A stretch of 64,000 bases of DNA from Helicobacter pylori_CU (GTDB taxonomy: Bacteria; Campylobacterota; Campylobacteria; Campylobacterales; Helicobacteraceae), in NCBI RefSeq assembly GCF_000259235.1, contig NC_017733.1, positions 1,054,001 through 1,118,000 of the forward strand, in the 5' to 3' direction. Shown here piece by piece: positions 9,366-17,683 of the stretch. Within the stretch, counting starts at the first letter, position 1. Each line of letters starts with the position of its first letter. Below the pieces are notes generated by a model, which was not told where the DNA came from, made no database searches, and saw only the letters and a list, made by a program, of their open reading frames with translations. Made by a program: the position numbers and the translations under genes.

Positions 9366-9797
9366 ATGTTAGAGATGAGTTTGCAAGCATTAAATACACA
9401 AGATTCTTCTGTGATGGCTCAATCCTTGCTGATCCATGCCTTTTTTGCCGCCTTGCTCGCTCTAGCCTTTATGATCAATCTTTACACCCTTTTTAAAGAA
9501 AAGAATTTTATCCAATTGAACAAAAAAATCTATCTTGTCATGCCAGCGATTTACATTCTTTTAAGCATCGCTCTTTTGAGCGGGATTTTTATTTGGGCGA
9601 TGCAACAATTTGAATTTTCTTTTAGCGCTGTTGTCATGCTTTTAGGGTTGTTGTTGATGCTGATAGCAGAAATCAAACGCCATAAAAGCGTGAAATTCGC
9701 TATCACTAAAAAAGAAAGGATGGAAGCGTATATTAAAAAAGCTAAAATCCTGTATTTTTTAGAAACGATTCTTATTGTTGTGTTAATGGGTCTTTGA
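9366..9797 (+). CDS. Small four-helix inner membrane protein, unknown function
   Basis: The protein has 143 residues and four predicted hydrophobic helices: roughly 23-43, 56-80, 85-102 and 127-143. A basic loop with KRHKSVKFAITKKER lies between helices three and four. No enzymatic motif is recognised. The stop is directly followed by the rsmE ATG, so the two are surely co-translated, but rsmE gives no functional hint. The ATG at 9366 has only a weak GAAAGAAG ribosome site; the ATG at 9375 is an alternative. It corresponds to HP0375 from memory. Confidence 0.8.
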   Translation: MLEMSLQALNTQDSSVMAQSLLIHAFFAALLALAFMINLYTLFKEKNFIQLNKKIYLVMPAIYILLSIALLSGIFIWAMQQFEFSFSAVVMLLGLLLMLIAEIKRHKSVKFAITKKERMEAYIKKAKILYFLETILIVVLMGL

Positions 9798-10499
9798 ATG
9801 CGTTTTGTCTACCACCCTTTAGCCAAAGAGCCTACTTTAAAAATAGAAGGCGAGAGTTATATCCATTTATACCGCTCAAGGCGTATCAAAAGCGCGAGTC
9901 GTTTGGATTTAAGGAATTTAAAAGACGGCTTTTTATACACCTATGAGCATGCAGAAATCACTAAAAAACACGCCCTTTTAAAGCTAGTGGGCGCGCGATT
10001 ATTAGAGGTTATGGCCAGTAAAAAAACGCATTTGATTTTAAGCGTGATTGAAATCAAAAGCGTTGAAAAAATCCTACCCTTTTTAAACCAGTTAGGCGTG
10101 AGCAAGTTGAGTTTATTCTATGCGGATTTTAGCCAGCGTAATGAAAAAATAGACAGCGCCAAATTAGAGCGTTTTCAAAAGATTCTGATTCATTCTTGCG
10201 AGCAGTGCGGCAGGAGCGTTTTAATGGAATTGGAAGCGTTTTCAAACACCAAAGAGGTGTTAAACGCCTACCCAAAAGCGAGCGTTTTGGATTTTAAGGG
10301 TGAAATACTACCCGCAAGCGCAGATTTTGAAAAGGGCGTTATCATAGGGCCTGAAGGGGGCTTTAGCGAGCAAGAAAGAGGGTATTTTAAAGAGCGTGAA
10401 ATTTATCGCATCCCATTAGATATGGTGCTAAAGTCTGAGAGCGCATGCGTGTTTGTAGCGAGTATCGCGCAAATTCAGGGGGTATCGCAAAAGTTTTAA
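9798..10499 (+). CDS. rsmE: 16S rRNA m3U1498 methyltransferase RsmE
   Basis: SPOUT-class methyltransferase that N3-methylates U1498 in the decoding region of 16S rRNA. The C-terminal trefoil knot is recognised from IIGPEGGFSEQE at about residue 182 and from the LKSESA knot loop near 217. The N-terminal part is a PUA-like RNA-binding domain. The 233-residue length is normal. It starts at the base after the upstream stop codon. Confidence 0.9.
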   Translation: MRFVYHPLAKEPTLKIEGESYIHLYRSRRIKSASRLDLRNLKDGFLYTYEHAEITKKHALLKLVGARLLEVMASKKTHLILSVIEIKSVEKILPFLNQLGVSKLSLFYADFSQRNEKIDSAKLERFQKILIHSCEQCGRSVLMELEAFSNTKEVLNAYPKASVLDFKGEILPASADFEKGVIIGPEGGFSEQERGYFKEREIYRIPLDMVLKSESACVFVASIAQIQGVSQKF

Positions 10500-10511
10500 A
10501 AATAAAATTTT

Positions 10512-10556
10512 AAAAACTTAAGATCTTAACTTTTTGCTAAAAAGCTTGAGTTAAAG
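10512..10556. terminator. Possible bidirectional hairpin between convergent rsmE and homC
   Basis: CTTTTTGCTAAAAAG forms a six-base-pair stem flanked by TTAA/TTAA arms. It sits between two convergent genes with T-rich sequence on the right. AT-rich stems are weak, so this is tentative. Confidence 0.3.
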
Positions 10557-10570
10557 CCAATTTTTAACCC

Positions 10571-12673
10571 CTAGAAAATCCACCCGTAATTAAAAAACAC
10601 TTTAAAATGGCTGCCCCCCTCATTCAAAACAACAGAGTTCGCATAGATGCCATTATTAGAAGCGATTTTAATACCGCTTTGGATTAAAGGAACGCTAATG
10701 CCTATGGAATATTTAGAATGCTTGTAGCGGTAATTAAACCCGGTTACTATATCTAAATTACCGCTTCCTTTGACTTGATTGAAAACATAGTAGCTATTGT
10801 ATAAGCCCCTTAACCCCCCAAACACCCCAAAAGAGGAAGCAAAAACTTTTTTAGTTGGATTGCCTTGCTTTTTATTAGCATAATTGGTGATGAAATCAAA
10901 CAACACATCCATTCCCCCACCATAGCTTAATTGCTGGATTTTTTCATCGTTAGCCTGAGCGTAGTTGTATTTGATGATGCCGTAATAGGCTAACCCGATG
11001 TAGTCATTGAAATAATGTTGGTAGCCTATTTTAACATTAACCCCTAAAATAGGGCTTCTAAAATTCTTACTTGAAGAGCGGTAAGTGGTGGTGGAAGTGG
11101 TGGAAAAATTTTGCACGATCGTGCTGACCATAGAGGTTGCAAAATTTTGTGCATTCAACCCAGCGTTTAAATGGTTGGTTTGGCTATTTAGGTTAGCGAA
11201 ATTAATAGGCAGGGCGTTTTGATTGATGAGCTGTTGCCAGACAGCGGTAGTAACCCCTATAAGCCCAGCGGGGACTTGAGCACAATTCGTATAAATGGAA
11301 TTGGGGTAATTGCCCGCTGTATAGACTTGGTGGTTGTCCTTATAAAAAGAACATACATTATAGGTGTAACCATCCTGATCTTTTACTTCTTTTCCGTTTG
11401 TAAATTTTAGTTCTTCTTTTCCATTGACCAATTCTTCTTTTCCACCCTCACATTCTTGTATGGCTCCGCCGTTTTCTTGACACAAGCGCACCCTTTGATA
11501 AGTCATGTTCCCATTATGCGTATAGCCTTTAGTGTGGCTAAATTCATGGATAATGTCTCTTAATTCCACAATATCAACTTTGTTCAAAGTTTTACCAAAC
11601 AATTTTTCAGGATTTAAGGCAGAAGCTTCTATCCCTAGATTACCATCATTATCATCAAGTTCATACCCTAGCCCTACAAACCCTGATTTTAGGATATTCA
11701 CTTCAAGATTGATCGTTCTTCTAAACGCATCTATAACGGATTGTGGGGTTAGCACATATTTTTCATAGATGGGAGCGACACGCCCGTTATTGAAAGGATT
11801 CACGCACTTAGGAAAGTCAGAGCCGCACTCTGATGGGCTGTTAGAAAATTGGAAAGGAGCGTTTAAAACGGCTTCTTCCCACGATTTAGAGTCAAACACC
11901 GCAATCATATCCAACATTAAATTGGTCAATTCTTCTGCGGTTTGTGGGGTGAAATCTGACACACAATCATGGCAATTACCTTTAAAATTGTTGGTATCGG
12001 CGTTTTCATAACTCATCGTTACATTGGTCGTGATTTGGCTGAGCTTTTCAAACAAACTTTGCGTGTTAGCATCAGAAAATTGTGTGGCAGTGGCTTGAAG
12101 TTGTTGGTAATTAAAGCTATCAGCTTGTTCAAATTCTGAATCATTAAACAAGCTTGCAGGCAAAATAATTTGAGAATCTTTGGGGATAGTCTCTATCACG
12201 CCTAAATTGACTACCTTGCCTTGAGCGTCTTTAAAACTCAGTTCAACATTGTTTAAATTATAAGGCAGAAAGTTTTGTATGGTTACGCTCCCATTAACCA
12301 TATTCGCATACACAGGGTTTTGAGAATAAAAAGTTAAGCCATTTTCTATATTGTCCGTGGTGAATAGTTCGGTCGCTTTTTCTAAAATGGTGCTTTGGGG
12401 TATGTAGTATCTCCCATAGACGCTTTGTGGGGTGGCTGTGTCGCTTTTGTTTTGTTCTTTAGGCTGTTCTTTAGTTTGGGGGTGGGTTAGGGGGTTTTCA
12501 TAGACTTTTTGGGTGGTTATGACTTCTTCTTTAGTTTGCGTTCCTTCTAATAACCCGGTTTCAAACCCGGCTTCTATAAAAAAGCCGTCTTTTTGGTTTT
12601 TTTGAAAGGCTTTTAAAGGGTTGAATAAGCCGATTAAAGACAAACAAATCGTTTTACTAACGAATCTTAGCAT
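10571..12673 (-). CDS. homC: Hom-family outer membrane protein (HomC-like)
   Basis: A protein of 700 residues with an N-terminal signal sequence and a C-terminal beta-barrel region ending in aromatic FFNYGWIF, the hallmark of H. pylori outer membrane proteins. Residues about 40-90 are low-complexity, rich in Thr, Lys and Gln. Paired cysteines occur in the central surface domain (CHDC, CGSDFPKC, CQENGGAIQEC). Residues 376-386 read HEFSHTKGYTH, an exact metzincin-type HExxHxxGxxH pattern, discussed as a finding. AGGAAA precedes the ATG. The position between rsmE and dcd is that of HP0373, named HomC. Related HomA/HomB are adhesin-like; a role here in attachment is inference. Confidence 0.85.
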   Translation of the reverse strand: MLRFVSKTICLSLIGLFNPLKAFQKNQKDGFFIEAGFETGLLEGTQTKEEVITTQKVYENPLTHPQTKEQPKEQNKSDTATPQSVYGRYYIPQSTILEKATELFTTDNIENGLTFYSQNPVYANMVNGSVTIQNFLPYNLNNVELSFKDAQGKVVNLGVIETIPKDSQIILPASLFNDSEFEQADSFNYQQLQATATQFSDANTQSLFEKLSQITTNVTMSYENADTNNFKGNCHDCVSDFTPQTAEELTNLMLDMIAVFDSKSWEEAVLNAPFQFSNSPSECGSDFPKCVNPFNNGRVAPIYEKYVLTPQSVIDAFRRTINLEVNILKSGFVGLGYELDDNDGNLGIEASALNPEKLFGKTLNKVDIVELRDIIHEFSHTKGYTHNGNMTYQRVRLCQENGGAIQECEGGKEELVNGKEELKFTNGKEVKDQDGYTYNVCSFYKDNHQVYTAGNYPNSIYTNCAQVPAGLIGVTTAVWQQLINQNALPINFANLNSQTNHLNAGLNAQNFATSMVSTIVQNFSTTSTTTYRSSSKNFRSPILGVNVKIGYQHYFNDYIGLAYYGIIKYNYAQANDEKIQQLSYGGGMDVLFDFITNYANKKQGNPTKKVFASSFGVFGGLRGLYNSYYVFNQVKGSGNLDIVTGFNYRYKHSKYSIGISVPLIQSGIKIASNNGIYANSVVLNEGGSHFKVFFNYGWIF

Positions 12674-12831
12674 GGTAATTTCCTAAATGGTTTAGCGTTT
12701 TGTTCTCAAAGAGTTTGCAACTCAATCAAACTGAAGTTTCTTATTATAATATATTTTTGAGAAATTGCGGTATTGTTTGTATTAAAAAATAAACAACGCC
12801 CAAAGGATAAGCGCTTTTATCTTTCTTCAAA

Positions 12832-13398
12832 TCACTTTAAAATTTTAGGCAAAGTGATACCCACTTGCCCTTGATACTTACCGCCTCTGTCTTTATAGCT
12901 TTGCTCGCACATTTCATCGCCTTGTAAAAACACCACTTGCGCGATCCCCTCATTGGCATAGACTTTAGCCGGTAAATTAGTAGTGTTAGAAATTTCAATC
13001 GTGATATAGCCTTCAAATTCTGGCTCAAAAGGCGTAACGTTCACAATGATCCCACACCTGGCGTAAGTGCTTTTGCCTAAACAAATCGCTAAAGTGTCTT
13101 TAGGCATTTTAAAATACTCTATCGTATGGGCTAGGGCGAACGCGTTAGCGGGCAAGATAAAATACCCTTCTTTACTCGCATCAATTTTGGTTGCGTTGTT
13201 AGGGTCAAAGTTTTTAGGGTCAATTAAAGCGTTTTTGTTATCAAAGAGCATGAACTCACTCCCCACTCTAATATCATACCCGTAACTGCTCAAACCATAG
13301 CTGATCACATTCTTACCGACTTGCTTTTCGCAAAAAGGGCTAATCATGCCATGCTCTAAACTCATTTTTTTAATCCAAGAATCCGCTTTTAATCCCAT
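12832..13398 (-). CDS. dcd: dCTP deaminase
   Basis: Deaminates dCTP to dUTP to feed dTMP synthesis. The conserved active-site segments KSTYARCGI and FEPEFEGYITIEISN, with the catalytic glutamate, are intact, and the protein forms the trimeric dUTPase-like fold. The ATG at 13398 gives 188 residues, the usual length, and is preferred to the GTG at 13404. It is divergent from accB, with an AT-rich palindrome between them. Confidence 0.94.
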   Translation of the reverse strand: MGLKADSWIKKMSLEHGMISPFCEKQVGKNVISYGLSSYGYDIRVGSEFMLFDNKNALIDPKNFDPNNATKIDASKEGYFILPANAFALAHTIEYFKMPKDTLAICLGKSTYARCGIIVNVTPFEPEFEGYITIEISNTTNLPAKVYANEGIAQVVFLQGDEMCEQSYKDRGGKYQGQVGITLPKILK

Positions 13399-13426
13399 AT
13401 ACACAAAGCCTTTAAAGTTTGTTAAT

Positions 13427-13450
13427 AATTATGTTATTATAACAATAATT
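13427..13450. promoter_or_regulatory. AT-rich palindrome between divergent dcd and accB, Fur-box-like
   Basis: GTTATTATAAC is a perfect 5+1+5 inverted repeat, flanked by AATTAT and AATAATT arms that extend the symmetry with one bulged base. TAATAATTATGTTATTA, overlapping it on the left, resembles the H. pylori Fur consensus TAATAATnATTATTA with two extra bases. It also contains -10-like sequences for both genes. Confidence 0.35.
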
Positions 13451-13528
13451 TTTTGCTAAAAACGCTTATGGTTAGTAAGATGATGTGTTTGTAGCATATT
13501 TTAAAATTAATATAAGGAATAAATCGTT

Positions 13529-14011
13529 ATGAACCTTTCTGAAATTGAAGAGTTGATCAAAGAATTTAAAGCTTCTGATTTGGGGCATTTGAAATTAAAG
13601 CATGAGCATTTTGAGTTGGTTTTGGATAAAGAATCCGCTTATGCGAAAAAAAATGCGCTAAATTCCGCTCATTCTCAAGCCTCCATCCAAGCCCCCATCA
13701 TGGTAGAAGCGAGCATGCCAAGCGCTCAAACCCCTGTGCCTATGGTATGCACCCCTATTGTGGATAAAAAAGAAGATTTCGTGCTTTCGCCTATGGTAGG
13801 CACTTTTTATCATGCGCCCTCCCCTGGGGCTGAGCCTTATGTCAAAGCGGGCGATACGCTTAAAAAAGGGCAAATCGTGGGCATTGTAGAAGCGATGAAA
13901 ATCATGAATGAAATTGAAGTGGAATACCCTTGCAAGGTGGTTTCTGTTGAAGTGGGAGACGCTCAACCGGTAGAATACGGCACGAAACTCATCAAAGTGG
14001 AAAAGCTTTAA
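13529..14011 (+). CDS. accB: Biotin carboxyl carrier protein of acetyl-CoA carboxylase
   Basis: Carries biotin between the carboxylase and transferase sites of acetyl-CoA carboxylase, the committed step of fatty acid synthesis. The C-terminal biotinyl domain has the site EAMKIMNE with Lys124 as the attachment residue. The more common residue after the lysine is Met; Ile here is a common variant. A Pro/Ala-rich linker (about 50-80) joins an N-terminal helical segment. TAAGGA precedes the ATG. accC follows after five bases; the transferase genes accA and accD are elsewhere. Confidence 0.95.
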   Translation: MNLSEIEELIKEFKASDLGHLKLKHEHFELVLDKESAYAKKNALNSAHSQASIQAPIMVEASMPSAQTPVPMVCTPIVDKKEDFVLSPMVGTFYHAPSPGAEPYVKAGDTLKKGQIVGIVEAMKIMNEIEVEYPCKVVSVEVGDAQPVEYGTKLIKVEKL

Positions 14012-14016
14012 AATCC

Positions 14017-15393
14017 ATGAACAAAGTGAATAAAGAAAATAAAAAGGTAGAAAAAAAAGAGCTTTCACGCATTTTGATCGCTAATAGAGGCGAGATCGCT
14101 TTAAGAGCGATCCAAACCATTCAAGAAATGGGTAAAGAATCCATAGCCATTTATTCTATCGCTGACAAGGACGCCCACTACCTCAATACGGCTAACGCAA
14201 AAGTGTGTATAGGGGGGGCCAAATCCAGCGAGAGTTACTTGAATATCCCTGCGATCATTAGCGCGGCGGAATTGTTTGAAGCGGATGCAATTTTCCCCGG
14301 GTATGGGTTTTTGAGTGAAAACCAGAATTTTGTAGAGATTTGCTCGCACCATTCTTTGGAATTTATTGGTCCGAGCGCGAAAGTCATGGCTTTAATGAGC
14401 GACAAATCCAAAGCCAAAAGCGTGATGAAAGAAGCCGGCATGCCTGTGATTGAGGGCAGTGAAGGGTTGCTTAAAAGCTATCAAGAAGCTGAAGAAATCG
14501 CTGATAAAATCGGCTACCCTGTCATCATTAAAGCGGCCGCTGGTGGGGGCGGAAGGGGGATGCGTGTCGTAGAAGATAAATCCAAGCTTAAAAACCTTTA
14601 TTTAGCCGCCGAAACGGAAGCTTTGAGCGCGTTTGGCGATGGGAGCGTGTATTTAGAAAAATTCATCAACAAACCTAAGCACATTGAAGTCCAAATTTTA
14701 GCCGACAAGCATGGCAATGTCATTCATGTGGGCGAAAGGGATTGCTCGGTGCAAAGACGCCAGCAAAAGCTCATTGAAGAAACCCCGGCGGTGGTTTTAG
14801 AAGAGGGCGTGCGTAAGCGTTTGCTAGAAACAGCGATCAAGGCCGCTAAATACATCGGCTATGTGGGGGCTGGGACTTTTGAATTTTTGCTCGATTCTAA
14901 CATGAAAGATTTTTATTTCATGGAGATGAACACTCGTTTGCAAGTGGAACACACCATTAGCGAAATGGTGAGCGGGTTAAACCTCATTGAATGGATGATT
15001 AAAATCGCTCAAGGCGAAGAATTACCTAAGCAAGAAAGCTTTTCTCTCAAAGGGCATGCGATAGAATGCCGAATCACGGCAGAAGATCCTAAAAAATTCT
15101 ACCCAAGTCCGGGTAAAATCACTGAATGGATCGCCCCTGGTGGCGTGAATGTGCGCCTTGATTCGCATGCGCATGCCAACTATGTCGTGCCTACGCACTA
15201 CGATTCGATGATTGGCAAGCTCATTGTGTGGGGTGAAAACAGAGAAAGAGCGATCGCTAAGATGAAAAGGGCTTTAAAGGAATTTAAGGTAGAAGGCATT
15301 AAAACGACCATTCCTTTCCACCTTGAAATGCTTGAAAATGCGGATTTCAGGCAAGCAAAAATCCACACGAAGTATTTAGAAGAAAATTTTTAA
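14017..15393 (+). CDS. accC: Biotin carboxylase subunit of acetyl-CoA carboxylase
   Basis: ATP-grasp enzyme that carboxylates biotin on AccB with bicarbonate. Diagnostic segments are ILIANRGEIALRA at the N-terminus, the ATP loop KAAAGGGGRGMR, ERDCSVQRRQQK, the metal-binding FYFMEMNTRLQVEH and the catalytic RLDSH region. The lysine-rich leader makes the start uncertain: the ATG at 14017 gives 458 residues and the GTG at 14026 gives 455, the length I recall for the H. pylori protein. It is the second gene of the accBC operon. A G7 run at 14212-14218 encodes the Gly-Gly of CIGGAK. Confidence 0.95.
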   Translation: MNKVNKENKKVEKKELSRILIANRGEIALRAIQTIQEMGKESIAIYSIADKDAHYLNTANAKVCIGGAKSSESYLNIPAIISAAELFEADAIFPGYGFLSENQNFVEICSHHSLEFIGPSAKVMALMSDKSKAKSVMKEAGMPVIEGSEGLLKSYQEAEEIADKIGYPVIIKAAAGGGGRGMRVVEDKSKLKNLYLAAETEALSAFGDGSVYLEKFINKPKHIEVQILADKHGNVIHVGERDCSVQRRQQKLIEETPAVVLEEGVRKRLLETAIKAAKYIGYVGAGTFEFLLDSNMKDFYFMEMNTRLQVEHTISEMVSGLNLIEWMIKIAQGEELPKQESFSLKGHAIECRITAEDPKKFYPSPGKITEWIAPGGVNVRLDSHAHANYVVPTHYDSMIGKLIVWGENRERAIAKMKRALKEFKVEGIKTTIPFHLEMLENADFRQAKIHTKYLEENF

Positions 15394-15485
15394 GTTTTAA
15401 GGGTTTTTTTAAGCATAGTTTAAGGGTTTTAAGCGATCAGAAAAAGTCAGCATTAAGTTTTATGGTTTTATAGTAAAGTTTTTTC

Positions 15486-16448
15486 ATGCAAACCTTGTTT
15501 AAAGAAATTACCCCTAAACGCTATGTCAATGGCAATGAGATGAAAGAAAATTCTAGCAATGTTCTAGATCAGTATTTCACTAAGCCTAGCGTGGCTTTAA
15601 AATGCTTTCAAAAAGCTTGTGAAGTGATTAAAAAATACGAAAATCTAGATGACTTTATTTTTTTAGAGCCAAGTGTAGGCGATGGGGTGTTTTATGACTT
15701 ATTCCCTAAAAATAGACGCATTGGTATAGATATTGAACCTAAAAGAGATGAATTTATTCAATGCGATTTTTTAAATTATAAACTGCCTATGCATCAAAAA
15801 GTGATTTGCTTGGGCAACCCTCCTTTTGGGCATCGTGGGGTTATGGCGTTAGAATTTATCAACCATGCTAGAAATTGTGATTTTGTGTGTTTTATCTTGC
15901 CCATGTTTTTTGAAAGTCAAGGAAAAGGTTCTATTAAGTATCGTGTGAAAGGTTTGAATCTGCTTTATAGCGAACGCTTAGAAAAAAATGCGTTTATAGA
16001 CTTTAAAAATAAAGAAGTGGATGTGCATTGCGTGTTTCAAATTTGGAGCAAAAAGTATCAAAATAAAAAAAGTGAATTTTCTTGGTATAAGAATCGCCAT
16101 AAAGAACCCTTTAGCGAATATATCAAGGTTTTCACGGTTTCATTAGCTAAAAACAGAGAATGCGGTAAAGAGTGGATTTTTAATCAAAAAGCGTCTTTTT
16201 ACATTTCATCAACTTTTTATAAAAGCACACAAATTGTAGAGAATTTTGAGGAAGTTAAGTATCAATCTGGTATTGCTGTGGTATTTACTAGCGCTGACAA
16301 GGTTTTAAACGCTAAATTAAAAAAACTATTCAAAGAGATTGATTGGACAAAATACGCAAGTTTAGCGACTAATTCTTGCTATCATTTAGGAAAAAGCCAT
16401 ATTTTTCAAGCCCTACATGATCATTTGGATAGTTTAAAGGATAATTGA
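15486..16448 (+). CDS. Adenine-specific (N6) DNA methyltransferase of a type II-like R-M pair
   Basis: Motifs appear in N6-adenine methyltransferase order: DQYFTKPSVA (motif X-like, residues about 28-37), FLEPSVGDGVF (SAM loop, about 59-69), GIDIEPK and the catalytic NPPFG at about 111-115. There is no obvious target-recognition homolog that I can name, so specificity is unknown. The next gene, a PD-(D/E)XK endonuclease, begins on the last base of its stop codon (TGATG), so they were a coupled restriction-modification operon. The ribosome site is weak; the ATG at 15540 is an alternative start. The reading frame is intact. Codon use is more AT-rich than accC upstream, consistent with acquisition. 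Confidence 0.82.
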   Translation: MQTLFKEITPKRYVNGNEMKENSSNVLDQYFTKPSVALKCFQKACEVIKKYENLDDFIFLEPSVGDGVFYDLFPKNRRIGIDIEPKRDEFIQCDFLNYKLPMHQKVICLGNPPFGHRGVMALEFINHARNCDFVCFILPMFFESQGKGSIKYRVKGLNLLYSERLEKNAFIDFKNKEVDVHCVFQIWSKKYQNKKSEFSWYKNRHKEPFSEYIKVFTVSLAKNRECGKEWIFNQKASFYISSTFYKSTQIVENFEEVKYQSGIAVVFTSADKVLNAKLKKLFKEIDWTKYASLATNSCYHLGKSHIFQALHDHLDSLKDN

Positions 16449-16996
16449 TGGACTTAGAACAAACTTTTTTAAAAATTATTGAAAAAAAACATAAAGAATT
16501 GAATTTAGGGCAAGATTACAACGCTATTTTTTCAAAAATTAGAGATTTTGAAGCCAACGCTATAGGGCAGATTGGCGAAGAGTTTTTAAAAAGTGCGCTT
16601 AACGCTATAGATGGAGTAATTAACGATAGCATTATTCATGATGAATACGATATTATGACAAAAAGCGGTGTGTCCTTTGAAGTTAAAACAACACGGAAAG
16701 GCAGAACTAACAACACTTTTTTAGTTCAATGGTATAAACCCACGATACAACTATGATTTTTTGATTTGCTTAGGAGTGTGCGAGACCAATTGCTTTATAG
16801 AGTTTTTAAAAAAGATGAAATCAACTACATTCATAAAGAAAGAAAATACTTTATGAAACAAAATGAATTCACAAAGCAATTGGTGCCAATGAATCCTGAT
16901 AATCAAGTCAATTATAAGCTCACCCTCAATCTTAAAGAACTGAAAGAAATTGCAAACCTCATCAAAGAGTTAGAAAGAATTTTAGAGTTAGATTAA
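16448..16996 (+). pseudogene. Frameshifted PD-(D/E)XK restriction endonuclease, partner of the upstream methyltransferase
   Basis: The first part (to the TGA at 16754-16756) carries a PD-(D/E)XK core: helix motif QIGEEFLKSAL, then DEYDIMTKSGVSFEVK with D and E-x-K. After the TGA the same frame resumes as a protein-like sequence (DQLLYRVFKKDE...ILELD) to 16996. Between them the +1 frame reads YDFLICLGVC (from 16752), a plausible core beta strand. The simplest explanation is a +1 change near 16751 and a compensating -1 change near 16782, so the enzyme is inactivated while the methyltransferase remains. Sequencing error cannot be excluded from sequence alone. The downstream part has an internal TTG at 16766 that could be miscalled as a separate gene. 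Confidence 0.7.
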
Positions 16997-17083
16997 TATT
17001 TTTAGATAGAATTGAGTGGAATAAAATGTTTTTAGGAATAGAGTTTGCTTATCTTTAAGAAATAAAATGAAGTGGAGGATAGG

Positions 17084-17683
17084 ATGTCTAAGATTTCAAA
17101 TCACTATAACCCGTCTTTGATGATGAGGGATTACCACACCCAAAGGGTTAGTCCGCACGCAAGAAAAGAAGAAAATAAGGAAATTCAAAATCTTTCAGAG
17201 AATGATGAAAAGATCAAATTGGCCAAACAAGCTAAGCAGGATAACCTAGCCATAGGGGATTTAGAAAGCCGTCTCAAAAGCTTAAAAGGCATGGATAAAG
17301 ACGCTAAGGAATTGGTGGGGATTTCTAAATCTTACGCTCATAACAATGAAAAAGATCGAAGCGATTTTGAGCGTTTTAAAAGCCGTTTGGATAAAGCGAT
17401 TGATTCTTTCAACCAAAAATCAGGCAATGATAGTTTGAAACTCCCTAACAATATTGACATTGACGACACGAAAGCTTTGGAAAAATTTTCAAAATCATTA
17501 GAAAGTGAGAAAGAAAACATTCAAAACTCTTTGCACCAGTGGAAAAAACAGCTCGCTGAAACGAATCATTTAAACAAGGAATATAACACCTTAGATAAAA
17601 CGAGACTGAACGCTCAAAAATTCCAAGATGTCCATGACACAAGCAAGATCACCCCATCTCGCTTGCAAGACTTGCTCGCTTGA
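17084..17683 (+). CDS. Coiled-coil cytoplasmic protein of unknown function
   Basis: The product has 199 residues, is highly charged (Lys/Glu/Asp rich), and has no signal or membrane segment. It is predicted largely alpha-helical, with coiled-coil character at about 30-75 and 120-185. I do not recognise a family. The ATG at 17084 is chosen because GGAGGA sits five bases upstream, inside an alternative GTG-initiated ORF from 17072. Its stop overlaps the TTG start of pseC (TTGA), so PseC translation probably depends on it, suggesting but not proving a link with flagellin glycosylation. It corresponds to HP0367 from memory. Confidence 0.75.
   Translation: MSKISNHYNPSLMMRDYHTQRVSPHARKEENKEIQNLSENDEKIKLAKQAKQDNLAIGDLESRLKSLKGMDKDAKELVGISKSYAHNNEKDRSDFERFKSRLDKAIDSFNQKSGNDSLKLPNNIDIDDTKALEKFSKSLESEKENIQNSLHQWKKQLAETNHLNKEYNTLDKTRLNAQKFQDVHDTSKITPSRLQDLLA

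Noticed and set aside
13658..14068. 136-codon minus-strand frame under accB/accC
   Set aside because: Antisense shadow of accB; no ribosome site, composition follows the opposite strand.
14212..14218. G7 run in accC, and C7/G7 runs in hemH, eda and flgK, as phase-variable tracts
   Set aside because: Only seven bases and inside essential or conserved codons; too short to expect frequent slippage.
16766..16996. Separate small gene starting at TTG 16766
   Set aside because: Same frame as the endonuclease upstream of the TGA, and no ribosome site; better read as its broken C-terminal part.
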